This document shows, in pieces, positions 17,578 to 27,900 of a stretch of 64,000 bases of DNA. The number at the start of each line of letters is the position of its first letter. The stretch's first letter is position 1. This stretch comes from Phragmitibacter flavus (GTDB taxonomy: Bacteria > Verrucomicrobiota > Verrucomicrobiia > Verrucomicrobiales > Verrucomicrobiaceae): contig NZ_VAUV01000002.1 in the NCBI RefSeq assembly GCF_005780165.1, positions 310,001 to 374,000 on the forward strand, in the 5' to 3' direction. The notes beneath the pieces were generated by a model. It did not search any database. It worked only from the letters and a program-made list of their open reading frames with translations, and was not told the origin of the DNA. A program made the position numbers and the translations under genes.

Positions 17578-18498
17578 TTAGATCAACGCAGCGGGATCGT
17601 TTTTGGAGTCGTCGGTGGGTTTTTTTGGTGACGATTTGCGAGTGCCGCTCTTGATGGCGTCATCGTGATCATCGTCTTCTTCGTCCAAGGCGTCGTCGGG
17701 TTCGGATGTTTCCGCTTCTGATTCGATTTCAGCCCGCCAGCGGCGTGAGATCCAGGGTCTGACAAGGCCATAGAGGAGGTAGGAAACAAACAGGACGGTG
17801 GGCATCCACTGCCAATTGGGAATGGTGAAGGCCACGACGATGATGGTGATCAGCACCCAGTGAAAGGAGCGTCGGGTGCGCCAGTTGATGGCTTTGAAGC
17901 TCGGGTATTGGATGCTGCTGACCATGAGGTAGGAAAGCAGCAGCATGAGGGCGGGCAGGACGTATTTCCAACGGCCGATGGTCTGGTTGTTGTTCTCCAG
18001 CCAGAGGAGCGTCATGGTGAGGGAAACGATGACGCCAGCGGCGGCGGGGATGGGGCAACCGCGGAATGAGGTGCTGGATTTGTCATTGGCGCGGGCGGCG
18101 AGGCAGTTGAAGCGGGCGAGTCGCATGGCACCACAGACGAGGTAGATGCAGGAGATGAGGTAGCCGCTGCCGCCAACAGTGAATTCGAAATTGGCGAGGA
18201 CGATGTCATGCACGAGCAGGGCGGGGGCGATGCCGAAACTGACGATGTCGGCGATGGAGTCGAACTCGCGTCCGAAATCGGAGGACTGGCCGCTCATGCG
18301 GGCGAATCGTCCGTCGAGGGCATCGAAGACGCAGGCGAGCAGGATGAGGCCGATGGCCCAGAAGTAACGGTGATTGCCCTCCTCGGGTTGGAAGCGTCCG
18401 ACGATGTGAAGAATGGCGATGAAGCCGCACAGCAGGTTGCCTGCGGTCATGAGGTTGGGCATCACGTAGATGCGGGGTTCGTCGTCTTGGTCGGCCAT
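17578..18498 (-). CDS. pssA: CDP-diacylglycerol--serine O-phosphatidyltransferase
   Basis: The start is ATG 18498 (MADQDDEPRIYVMPN), giving 306 residues; a 25-residue upstream extension is unlikely. The CDP-alcohol phosphotransferase motif D-G-x2-A-R-x8-G-x3-D-x3-D is complete at residues 62-84 (LDGRFARM to DSIAD). About seven hydrophobic segments follow, as in membrane-bound type II PssA. The enzyme makes phosphatidylserine, the precursor of phosphatidylethanolamine. The C-terminus is an unusual tail of about 55 residues, first very acidic (Glu/Asp runs) and then basic. No decarboxylase gene is in the window. Confidence 0.92.
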   Translation of the reverse strand: MADQDDEPRIYVMPNLMTAGNLLCGFIAILHIVGRFQPEEGNHRYFWAIGLILLACVFDALDGRFARMSGQSSDFGREFDSIADIVSFGIAPALLVHDIVLANFEFTVGGSGYLISCIYLVCGAMRLARFNCLAARANDKSSTSFRGCPIPAAAGVIVSLTMTLLWLENNNQTIGRWKYVLPALMLLLSYLMVSSIQYPSFKAINWRTRRSFHWVLITIIVVAFTIPNWQWMPTVLFVSYLLYGLVRPWISRRWRAEIESEAETSEPDDALDEEDDDHDDAIKSGTRKSSPKKPTDDSKNDPAALI

Positions 18499-18614
18499 TG
18501 GGAGGATTCTAGCGCGATTTGCGCGTTTGTGCGGGTTTTTTTCTGATTTGGGAACGGGTTGCAGAGATGGCATCCGCTGTTTGACCGTGGGTCAGGTCGG
18601 AGTAAGGTGGAGGC

Positions 18615-19199
18615 ATGCCAGTTGTTGAGGATTCTGTTGCCACCCTGCCGCTACCGCCGTTGTCGGCTGATACGACGATGGGTGAGTTGTTGAGGTTGTA
18701 TCCCGGGGCGCAGCGGGCGTTGTTTGCAAAATTTCATGTGGGGGGATGCCGTAGTTGTGGATTTTCGCCGTCGGAAACGCTGGGGCAGGTTTGCGCGCGG
18801 AATGAGGACATGGCGCTGGATGAAGCGATTGTCTGTATTCAATCGGCTTACGAGGCGGATGCGAGTTTGCAGATTTCACCGCAGGCGCTGGTTGAGCTGC
18901 GGGAAACGAGGCCGGAGGTGAAGCTTTTGGATGTGCGGACGCGGGAGGAGCATGAGGCGGTGGCCATTGCGGGATCGCAATTGATGACGCAGGAGTTGAT
19001 GCAGGAAGTGTTCATTTCGTGGGACAAGCAGGTGCCGGTGGTGATTTATGATCATCAGGGCGACAAGGCCATGGATGCGGCGGCTTATTTCCTCGGGCAT
19101 GGATTTTCCGAAACGAAGTGCCTGGCGGGAGGAATTGATGCGTATAGTCTTGAGGTGGACCAGACATTGCCAAGATACCGGCTGGAGATGGAAGAGTAG
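18615..19199 (+). CDS. DUF1858 plus cysteine-less rhodanese-like protein
   Basis: The 194-residue protein begins with a DUF1858/ScdA-N-like domain (MGELLRLYPGAQRALFAKFHVGGCRSCGF) that has a CxxC pair at Cys45 and Cys48. A rhodanese fold follows (LLDVRTREEHEAVAI, then GGIDAYSLEVDQTLPRY). At the rhodanese catalytic position Cys is replaced by Asp146 (VIYDHQGDKA), so sulfurtransfer by this domain is not expected. It is the first gene of a run with an IscU-like scaffold and SufT, with 20 bases to the next start. A binding or redox-sensing role in Fe-S assembly is therefore likely. No terminal electron carrier is evident. Confidence 0.85.
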   Translation: MPVVEDSVATLPLPPLSADTTMGELLRLYPGAQRALFAKFHVGGCRSCGFSPSETLGQVCARNEDMALDEAIVCIQSAYEADASLQISPQALVELRETRPEVKLLDVRTREEHEAVAIAGSQLMTQELMQEVFISWDKQVPVVIYDHQGDKAMDAAAYFLGHGFSETKCLAGGIDAYSLEVDQTLPRYRLEMEE

Positions 19200-19219
19200 T
19201 GGGCTTGAACAATACAATT

Positions 19220-19714
19220 ATGGACGAAACGCTTTTTCAAGATGCCGTGAGCAATCCGCAGAATCTCGGTGAGATGGCGGATGCGGATGCGGTGGGCACG
19301 GTGGGAAGTCCGGATTGTGGCGACATGGTGCGCATGTGGTTGAAGTATAAAGAGGAGGATGGTCGCAAGGTGATCGACAAGGCGACTTTTCAGAGTTTTG
19401 GCTGCCAGACTGCCATCGCAGTGGCGAGCATGGCGACGCAGATGATACTTGGCAAGACGCGGGAAGAAGCGGCGGATTTGAGTGCAGAACAGATGAGTGC
19501 ACCCTTGGGACCGTTGCCGCCGATGAAGATTCATTGCGGTCAGATGGTGGAAGGGGCTTTGAAAGCGGCGCTGGAGGCGGAGTCGCAGTCAGGAGTGCCT
19601 TCGCCAAAGGCAAAGGTGGAGGCGGCGGCTCCGATGGTGATGGCTCCCACGCTGCATGATGCGCTGGGTGCGGCGGACAAAAAGATTGGCAAGATCAAGA
19701 TTGTGCCGATTTGA
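19220..19714 (+). CDS. IscU/NifU N-terminal-type Fe-S cluster scaffold
   Basis: The start is taken as ATG 19220 (MDETLFQDAV); GTG 19199, overlapping the previous stop codon, is also in frame. The protein has 164 residues. The three scaffold cysteines are present: Cys33 in GSPDCGDM (with the following Asp), Cys62 in SFGCQTAIA and Cys106 in LPPMKIHC. The last is next to a variant of the LPPVK chaperone-recognition motif. A tail of about 45 residues, rich in Ala, Pro and Lys, is longer than usual. No cysteine desulfurase (iscS/sufS) is adjacent. It is followed 24 bases later by sufT. Confidence 0.92.
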   Translation: MDETLFQDAVSNPQNLGEMADADAVGTVGSPDCGDMVRMWLKYKEEDGRKVIDKATFQSFGCQTAIAVASMATQMILGKTREEAADLSAEQMSAPLGPLPPMKIHCGQMVEGALKAALEAESQSGVPSPKAKVEAAAPMVMAPTLHDALGAADKKIGKIKIVPI

Positions 19715-19738
19715 GCACGGAATTTTTTATATATCGAT

Positions 19739-20293
19739 ATGCATACTGACATTACCCTTACACGCGACGTTGAAGCCATTCAGATCCCCAGTGGAGATGC
19801 GGTGCAGTTGCCGCTTGGCACACGCGTGATCATCACCCAGGCTTTGGGTGGCACCTACACGGTGGCGACGGATCATGGTCTGGCACGCATTTCTGCAAAA
19901 GACGTGGACGCCTTGGGCATTGATCCAAACGCGGAAACGGCTGGCGAGCCGGATTCTTCGACCAATATTCCCGCGGATGCGACCCCGCTCGAGTTGCAGG
20001 TGTGGGAGCAGTTGAAGAACGTGTATGATCCGGAAATCCCGGTGAACATCGTGGATCTTGGACTGGTTTATGGCTGTCGTGTGGTGGAAGAGGAAGGTGG
20101 CAAAAAGGCGCAGATTTCCATGACGTTGACGGCACCCGGGTGTGGCATGGGACCGACGATTGCCGCCGATGCGCAGTCGCGGATCATGACCATCGAAGAG
20201 ATCGACGATGCAGCCGTGGACCTGGTTTGGGAACCGGCGTGGAATCAGGGGATGATCTCCGAAGAAGGCAAGATGAAGCTGGGGATGGTGTGA
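19739..20293 (+). CDS. sufT: Fe-S cluster assembly protein SufT
   Basis: The 184-residue protein combines an N-terminal SufT-specific domain (ITLTRDVEAIQIPSGDAVQLPLGTRVIITQALGGTYTV) with a C-terminal MIP18/PaaD-like DUF59 domain. The latter shows VYDPEIPVNIVDLGLVY, TLTAPGCGMGP and WEPAWNQGMIS. The conserved Cys in PGCGMGP is present. SufT assists maturation of Fe-S proteins, probably in cluster transfer. Its place directly after the scaffold gene supports this. A degenerate heptamer array starts 5 bases after its stop codon. Confidence 0.93.
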   Translation: MHTDITLTRDVEAIQIPSGDAVQLPLGTRVIITQALGGTYTVATDHGLARISAKDVDALGIDPNAETAGEPDSSTNIPADATPLELQVWEQLKNVYDPEIPVNIVDLGLVYGCRVVEEEGGKKAQISMTLTAPGCGMGPTIAADAQSRIMTIEEIDDAAVDLVWEPAWNQGMISEEGKMKLGMV

Positions 20294-20297
20294 TCGG

Positions 20298-20353
20298 GAA
20301 AGGCGAAAGGCGAAAGGCGAAAGGATAAAGGCGAAGGGCTAAAGGATGAGGGT
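20298..20353. repeat. Degenerate heptanucleotide repeat (GAAAGGC/TAAAGGA type), 8 units
   Basis: Eight successive 7-mers run from GAAAGGC (three perfect copies) through GAAAGGA, TAAAGGC, GAAGGGC and TAAAGGA to TGAGGGT. They fill most of the gap between sufT and purT. The array ends about 41 bases before the purT start. Confidence 0.9.
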
Positions 20354-20394
20354 TGAGGCTTGCCTTGGGTGGGGAGTCAGATAAAGGTGGCGGG

Positions 20395-21603
20395 ATGTCC
20401 TCAGCCTCCTCTTTTTCTCCTTCGATTGGCACTCCTTTTTCTCCTTCCGCGACCAAGGTTTTGATGCTGGGGTCGGGGGAGTTGGGCAAGGAGGTGGTGA
20501 TTGAGCTGCAACGCCTTGGCTGCGAGGTGATCGCGGTGGATTCGTATGCCAACGCCCCGGCGATGCAGGTGGCGGACCGGGCTCATGTGCTGTCAATGCT
20601 GGACGCGGACGCGTTGCGGCGGGTGTTGCTTTTGGAAAAGCCGGATTTGATCGTTCCGGAGGTGGAGGCGATTGCGACTGAGGTGTTGGTGGAGCTGGAA
20701 GCGGACGGATTCAAGGTCGTGCCGACGGCGCTCGCGGCGAAGCTGACCATGAATCGCGAGGGGATTCGAAGGCTGGCGGCGGAGGAGTTGGGGTTGCGCT
20801 GCTCAAGTTATGTTTTCGCGGCTACGGAGGAGGAGTTTCAGACGGCGGTGATGCAGATTGGCATTCCTTGTGTGGTAAAGCCGATCATGAGCAGCTCGGG
20901 AAAAGGTCAAAGTGTGATTCGCAAGGAGGAGGACATTGCTCCCGCCTGGCAGTATGCCCAAGAAGGCGGACGCGCGGGACGCGGAAAAGTGATCGTCGAG
21001 GGGATGGTGGATTTTGATTATGAGATCACCATGTTGACCGTGAGGCATTCGGGCGGCACGTCGTTTTGTGCGCCGATCGGACATTTGCAGAAGGAGGGCG
21101 ATTATCGCGAGAGCTGGCAGCCCCAGCCGATGAGTGAAGCCGCCTTGAAAGAGAGCGAGCGGATCGCGGGCGCGGTGACGGAGGCTTTGGGTGGATGGGG
21201 GCTTTTTGGGGTGGAACTGTTTGTGAAGGGGGATTTGGTCTGGTTCAGCGAAGTTTCACCGCGACCGCATGACACGGGTTTGGTGACGATCATTTCACAG
21301 GACTTGAGTGAATTTGCTTTGCACGCCCGGGCAATTCTTGGGCTGCCAATTCCGAACATCGTTCAGCATGGGCCGAGTGCCTCGGCGGTCATTTTGGTGG
21401 AGGGGAGTTCGAGCAACATCGTTTATGGCAATCTGGGCGCAGCTCTGGCAGAGCCGGATTCTGCTTTGCGATTGTTTGGAAAACCGACCGTAAAGGGCAA
21501 ACGTCGCATGGGCGTGGTTGCAGTGCGGGCGATGACGATTGATGCAGCGAGGGAGAAGGCCCGGCGTGCTGCTGCTGCGGTGACGGTTGAATTCGTTGAC
21601 TAG
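20395..21603 (+). CDS. purT: Formate-dependent phosphoribosylglycinamide formyltransferase
   Basis: The start is ATG 20395 (MSSASSF) with AAAGGTGG 5-12 bases upstream; the frame opens at 20353. The enzyme has 402 residues. It uses formate and ATP to formylate GAR in purine synthesis, the folate-independent route. ATP-grasp features include [65 protein letters not shown] and LPIPNI. Length and motif order are normal for PurT. A short Ser/Pro-rich stretch (residues 2-17) precedes the domain. Confidence 0.95.
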   Translation: MSSASSFSPSIGTPFSPSATKVLMLGSGELGKEVVIELQRLGCEVIAVDSYANAPAMQVADRAHVLSMLDADALRRVLLLEKPDLIVPEVEAIATEVLVELEADGFKVVPTALAAKLTMNREGIRRLAAEELGLRCSSYVFAATEEEFQTAVMQIGIPCVVKPIMSSSGKGQSVIRKEEDIAPAWQYAQEGGRAGRGKVIVEGMVDFDYEITMLTVRHSGGTSFCAPIGHLQKEGDYRESWQPQPMSEAALKESERIAGAVTEALGGWGLFGVELFVKGDLVWFSEVSPRPHDTGLVTIISQDLSEFALHARAILGLPIPNIVQHGPSASAVILVEGSSSNIVYGNLGAALAEPDSALRLFGKPTVKGKRRMGVVAVRAMTIDAAREKARRAAAAVTVEFVD

Positions 21604-21994
21604 CTCAGTCAAAACCAACGTTGACAGGGGACATTTGCCAGCCGGGCGAGCTGGCGAAGCACATGGCGAATGCATGTCTTGGTGAACAGGCATTTCGACC
21701 CATAAATCTGGGCGGACTGCTTCGGTTGCAATGCTTTCCGAGCGAGGGCGAAGTGGACAGTCTCGAGTTACGTGCGTTCAACTGGACAATCATCTTTCGA
21801 GAAAAAATGTTTATTTCTCGGACGAATAAAAATAGTAGAAAGTTATTTTGGTTTAAGCTAAAAACGTTCAAAATATTTTTTTTGAACATCAGAAATTTAA
21901 TCTTCAAGGCACCAACTGCAGTTTTTCTCACAGGTCGACAGCCTGTTTTGGAGACTTGTGATTGCACTGAATTTTGTTTCGTCTCTTCCTCTTT
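21604..21994. promoter_or_regulatory. AT-rich spacer and probable regulatory region of the giant gene
   Basis: These 391 bases hold no convincing gene and are markedly AT-rich from about 21780, unlike the surroundings. Three inverted repeats are visible: GCCAGC/GCTGGC (21637-21642, 21650-21655), CGAGAAA/TTTCTCG (21798-21804, 21814-21820) and GTTCAAAA/TTTTGAAC (21866-21873, 21880-21887). The last two resemble operators. No clear -35/-10 pair could be chosen. Confidence 0.5.
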
Positions 21995-24900
21995 ATGAAA
22001 GCACTGCGTCCGTTCTTCCCCCGAATCATCAAACGCGCTTTGTTCGCTGCGTCACTTGGCGCAGTGCCCATGGTTCCAGCGGCGGATTTTAACTGGAATG
22101 TCTTCTACCACGAGGGGACGTTTGACTGGCAGAATCACAGTCACTGGAATCCTGATTCTTTATCGCCGGTGAACGTCGGGGTGTTGCCAAATGCAGTGGG
22201 TGATGTGGCCAATTTCAACGTTTATCCTTTTCAGCGCATGTTGGTGAATCTCAACGGCGGCGTGACGTTGGGGGCCTTGAATTTGGACTCGTGGGCGTTT
22301 AGAAACGGCGGTCTGACGCTTGCTGCCGGTATTGGAGGGTCGCTGACGATGAACAATGGAGGATTGGGAGCGGTGATTCAAAAAGCCGGGAACGCAGGCG
22401 ACTTGATTTCGACCAACATGGTGCTTGCCGAGGCATTGACGGTGGAAGTCGATGGTGCCCCGTTGACGATGTCTGGAGTGATGACCGGTGCGGGCAATCT
22501 GATCAAAACCGGGGAGGGTTTGCTGATCTTGCGTGGAGACAGCGTCAACTGGGCGGGAAATGTTTTAATCAATGAAGGGAACTTGATGATGGCGCCCTTG
22601 GGCAATGATGGCAGGGTCCTCGGCAACGCTACCGGCACAACGACAGTGGCTGCTGGGGCAACCTTGTCTTACGCGCCCGATGCCTTGGGAGCTGGAGGTA
22701 TTGGCAATCCAGCTGAGATAATTTCTATTCAAGGCGATGGATTTAGGGGACAAGGGGTCTTACGAAAAGTTTTTGGGGCTTCGGAGGCTGCGATCACTGG
22801 GGCAGTGACCATGACGGGTGAGTCGCGAATTCAGAATGACATCAGCGGCACCTTTACCATTGCTTCTGCCTTCAACGTGAACCATGCCATGGAGGTGGGT
22901 GGCCTGGGGTTTGTATCCTTTTCCGGAGTGGTTTCCGGCAGTGAAGCGATTACGCATTATGGCACCGATGGGTTTCGTCTTTCAAATGCTGCAAACACTT
23001 ATTCAGGGGCGATCAATTCAGTTCTTGGGGAGGTGCGGGTTGAGGCAAATGCGACCAATGCAGGCGCTTACAAGAACGTTTCAGCATTCAATCTGACGAA
23101 CAGCATGTTGAGGATTGTATTCAACAACGCGGCAAACATCAATGTCAACGCGGTGGCGGATGCGACGGCCATCAACTTGAAAAGCGGTCGTATTCGATTG
23201 GAAAACTCGGGGTTTTCGGGAAACCCGGCCTTTAATTTTGAAGAGACGCTGGGCGTCGTGAGCCTTTCTGGCGGTGGCAGTGTGATTGACATGCGTGGAG
23301 TGGCGGCGGCCAACAGTCAGACGCTGACGGTGACGGACTTGTTGCGCAGTTCTCCGGGATCGACATTGTTTCTTAATGTCGAAGGCGCGCCTTCCGGTGC
23401 GGCACAATTGGGAGCGAGCACCTACGCGAGGGTGATGAACGCCAATTCGGCGGCGATTGTTCCTGACGACGGCATCGTCAACGGATGGATGGTCACGCGG
23501 TTGCATAACGGGGTGGGTGGTTTTGTGAAGTATGGGGCAAATGGTTACACGGCTCTCGTGGATGCGGACTATGCCCTGAACACGCCGGAGACCGGCTGGT
23601 TGGCCTCGCAAAACGTCAAGACTGACAACAACAGGACCTTGACTGCGGCTCGGACGGTGAACAGTTTGAGCATCACCAGCGACACCAACCGGACCATTGA
23701 CGGGCTTCACGCTCTGACGGTGGATTCGGGCGGGATCATGTTCAGCCGTGGATCGACGGGGGGGCCGACACACACGATTCGCACGTCGACTTTGACTTCA
23801 GGAACCAATGAATTGTTCCTGCACACGGCAAATGCCAATGCATTTATCTTTTCGAACATCATTGATGGGGCAGGCGGTGCGCTTTCCGTGGTCAAGGCAG
23901 GGAGCAACACCGTGCAATTTTTCGCGGCGAATGGTTACACGGGCACTACTTATATCAATGAAGGCACGATCAGGGATGTGGTGGGTTCCAACATTGTCGG
24001 CTTGGGATCCGGAAACCTGGACATCAATGGCAGCTCATTTGGACAGTCGGTTTATGAGTCGGATCGCCATTTCACCCGGGGACTCGGCAGCGGGGTGGGT
24101 GAGGTGCAGCTTTCCGGTGGTCAGGGATCTGGTTTCTCCGCCTATGGGCGGGCCATCGATCTCAACTTCGGCGGTGCGGGTGCCCCGGTGACATGGGGGT
24201 CGACGTTTTTTAATCCCGGCATGTTCACCCTCAACGGCGGCAATGCCACTCACGCAACGACCCTGGTGAATGACTTGGACCTCGCCGGAGAAACACGGTA
24301 TCTGCGTGTGGACGGCAACAGTTCCGGTGGCTTCCGTGGGGCGATTGCCCGAATCGAAGGCGAACTGAGCAACGGAGGAGTCGTCAAGCGTGGTGGTGGC
24401 GTGCTGATCTTTGATCGTGAGCATTCATATGAAAATGGCACGGCAGTGAGCGAAGGGCTTTTGTGGATTCGCGAAGGCGGCAGTGCTGGTGCCAATGTGC
24501 TCGGCAATGACATTTTGGTCGGCAACCTCGGGGCTTTGTATGTGGACTCCCCTAATTTGATCGGTGACAATCAACGCATCGTGCTCAGCAATCTCAGCAA
24601 CGATCACGCAGCAGCCATCGGTTTGGGTGCGGGTTATGGGGATGGCAGCGGAGTGAATTTCCAGAGCTTCTCGGCCAATGGTGGAGTGATGGCATCGGGC
24701 GGGAACAACATCTTCATTTCGGATGACCGGGTCAACGAAAACCGTCCAATTGCCATTCAGCTGAATGGGATCAAGGAAACCTCGGTTGATCTGGTGGGTC
24801 GCGCTCAAGCAGTGACTCCCAACTCGGCAATCTGGTTCGGTGCCAGCACCGCCAACGCCGTTTATACCGGAGATACTCTGACGGCGAGCCGGATTCGGCT

Positions 24901-27900
24901 GAATTCGGTCAATCAAAACACTTATCTTCTTGGCGCTGGTTATGGAACATTGACCATTGCAAATGAAAACGTGCTGACGGGAAATAACAACCTGCTGGTT
25001 GGCTCATACGACCACAACTTCCGTTGGAACATCGGCGGTGCGGTCTACATTCCTGAGGCCCAAAATTTCACTGCGACGACGGGTCTGTTTGGTGGAGTTC
25101 TTGTTGGCAATTCGGGTTTGTTGATTGTTGGACAAAATGGTTCCCTCGGTGCGGCGTCCAATGTGGTGAACCTGCGGGGTGGTGAGTTTCGTCCGAGCAT
25201 GGAATCGGGTGTTTACAGCGGGATGGACAGCCAGTATTCAGGCAGGAATCTCGATGTTCGTGGTGGCAACTCGGTGTTCCGCGTGCAGACCCTGGGTGGT
25301 GCGGGCTTCTCGAAGTTGATGTGGAATGACATCACCCTGGGCGACAACGAACGAGTCCTGACGGTCAGCGGACAGAATGGATCTGATTTGCAGATCAACA
25401 ATTTGGTGATCACCCCTTCCAACAACGGTCGCAACTATCTGGATGTGGAGTCACTGATGACAATCAATGGAACGGTGAGTTCGCCAACGGCGGGGACCAC
25501 CATTTTAAGGAAGCGTTCTGGGGGCACTTTGATTCTTAACGGCGATAACACCCACACGCGCACGGAGCTTACCCGAGGCAATTTGGTGCTCACGCATCTT
25601 GGAGCCAATGGACAGGCCGGTCAGCAATTGATCATGCAGAGCGACGGCGACCAAACCGCCAACCTGCAGCTTCGGCCTGACGCAAGTCAGATTGTTGGGG
25701 GAAATGCCACGTATGACATGAGCGAGATTCGGTTCCAGGGCGGCAACAATGCATCCACCCGCATCGTCACGGTGGGAGCAGTGGCATCCGGATCAGAAAA
25801 TGTGAATGTTCATGTGGCGGCATTGAGCACGGAAACGGTGAGTGGACTGACCAATTTCGATCTGATCTTTGACGGATTTCATGGATACCGTCTGACGGTC
25901 GATGGCGGTTTTACCATGGGACGGGATGCGAACTTCCGCACACGCGGCGCCCTCTTGACGATTCAAGGAGCAATCAACGATGGTGCCAGCACTTTCAATT
26001 TGCTCAAGGCCGAACAGGGCACGTTGTGGCTGAACGGCAACAACACCTACAGTGGCACTACGACCCTGAACAACGGCTATCTGGTGGCAGGTCATGACAA
26101 CGCTTTTGGCGATGGCAGCAGTGCGATTTCCATGGCAGGCGGCAGCTTCAGCCAGTTGTTGCTCAGCGGCACAAGGAACTTGTCCCGCAGTATCACCAAC
26201 AATGGAACGGGATCAACCCAGACCATTGGTGGTTTGGATGCGGGCAGCAAGACCTTTTCGGGCACCATTACTGCGACACGTGGAATCAATATTACCGCTG
26301 AAACGGGTGGTGATGTGACTTTTACCGGTTTGATTACTGGTGCGGGCGGAATTACCAAGGTTGGCAATGGAACCGTTATCATTGACCGTGCGACTGGCAA
26401 TACTTACGCGGGAGCTAATATCATCGCAGATGGCGTTTTGATCGGCAAAGCCCAGGCCGGTGCCGTCAGTCCCTTCGGAACCAACGCCGCATTCACAGTC
26501 ACCAATGGCACGTTGCAGATCGATGGCCTCGCTGGCAACACCAACACCGCGACGACGGCAGCGTTGACGGTCGGAGGTGGCGGTGGTCGGGTGGTGGTGA
26601 ATGATGCTGCGGACAGTTTTACTACGCAATTCACCTTTGGATCATTGGTGGCACCAACTGGAACGGCTGCTGGTGGCACTTTGGTATTCAACAGCACGGT
26701 CGGCAATTTGGGTGGCGAGTCGCAGATTCGCTTCACAACGGCACCTGCGGCGGTCAATGGAATCATTGGTGCATGGGCAGTGGCCAAAAACAACATTCAG
26801 GATGCCACCTACGCCGCCATGAATGGAACGAGCGTGGAAGCCCACAATTTTGGCACCAATACGGGAAACATTGATGCGGTGACAGGAGCGAACCAGGTCT
26901 ATGACGCGTCGGGCGTTGGTGGAACCCTGACGGCCAATCGTTCGGTCTATGCGGTTCGCACCGATACGAGCTTGGATCTCGGCGGCTTTCGTCTCTCCGT
27001 GGGCGATGCGACGGCGACAGGACGAGGCGGTTTGTTGTTGAACGACGGCGCGGACATTTCCAACGGAGACCTGCATTTCGCCAACAATCAATTGAGCGTC
27101 TATGTCGACGATGGTGGGGTCTCGACGATCAGTGCCGCCCTTTCGAACCTGAGGAGCAATGCCAACAACACCTTGTCCGCAAGCAATGTTGCCAGTGCGG
27201 CGGTCTTCACGAAGTTTGGGTTGGGAACGCTTGAATTGAGCGGCGCAAACTCCTTTCAGGGGAACATTCAGGTTAACGAGGGCATCTTGAGTTTGACCGC
27301 TGCTAATGTGATCCCAACTTTCCGTAATCTCAACGCCATGAGCGGATCGATTGTAACCATTCAACCCAACGGTCGGATCAATCTGAACGGCAACAACCAA
27401 GAGTTCGGCAATCTCGCAGGGGCCAATCCGGGCAGCGTCTTTCACACGGGTGGAATCTTGGATCTTGGAACAGCAACGCTCACGGTCGGTCGCGAGGGCA
27501 GCAACCAGACTTTCGCTGGTCAGATCATCGGCGGTGCAGGCTCCAAAATTTCCAAGATCGGAGGAGGCACTCTGTCTTTGACCAACATCAACGGCAATCA
27601 GGCCAACTCATTGGAAACCCTGGAAATCAATCAAGGGGTGGTTCTCACCCGTGCCGATGACAACTCCTGGGCCACACCATCCGGCCTGGCCTTCTCATTG
27701 CCCAGCACCACCAATGTGATCCTGCGTGGCGGCCAGTGGAGTCTCCGCAGTGCCGGCGATAGCACGACCAACGCGCAGCGCATCGCAGTTGGGAACAACC
27801 TCACGGTGACCGGCGGGGATTCTACACTCAGCGTAGACCGGCCCGAGGGCGGCGGTGGCAACAAATTGCTGACCATGGGCAATCTAACCCTGGACGTGCA

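Noticed and set aside
21605-21998. Small frames on both strands in the spacer before the giant gene
   Set aside because: Their translations change composition at the AT-rich boundary and match no family.
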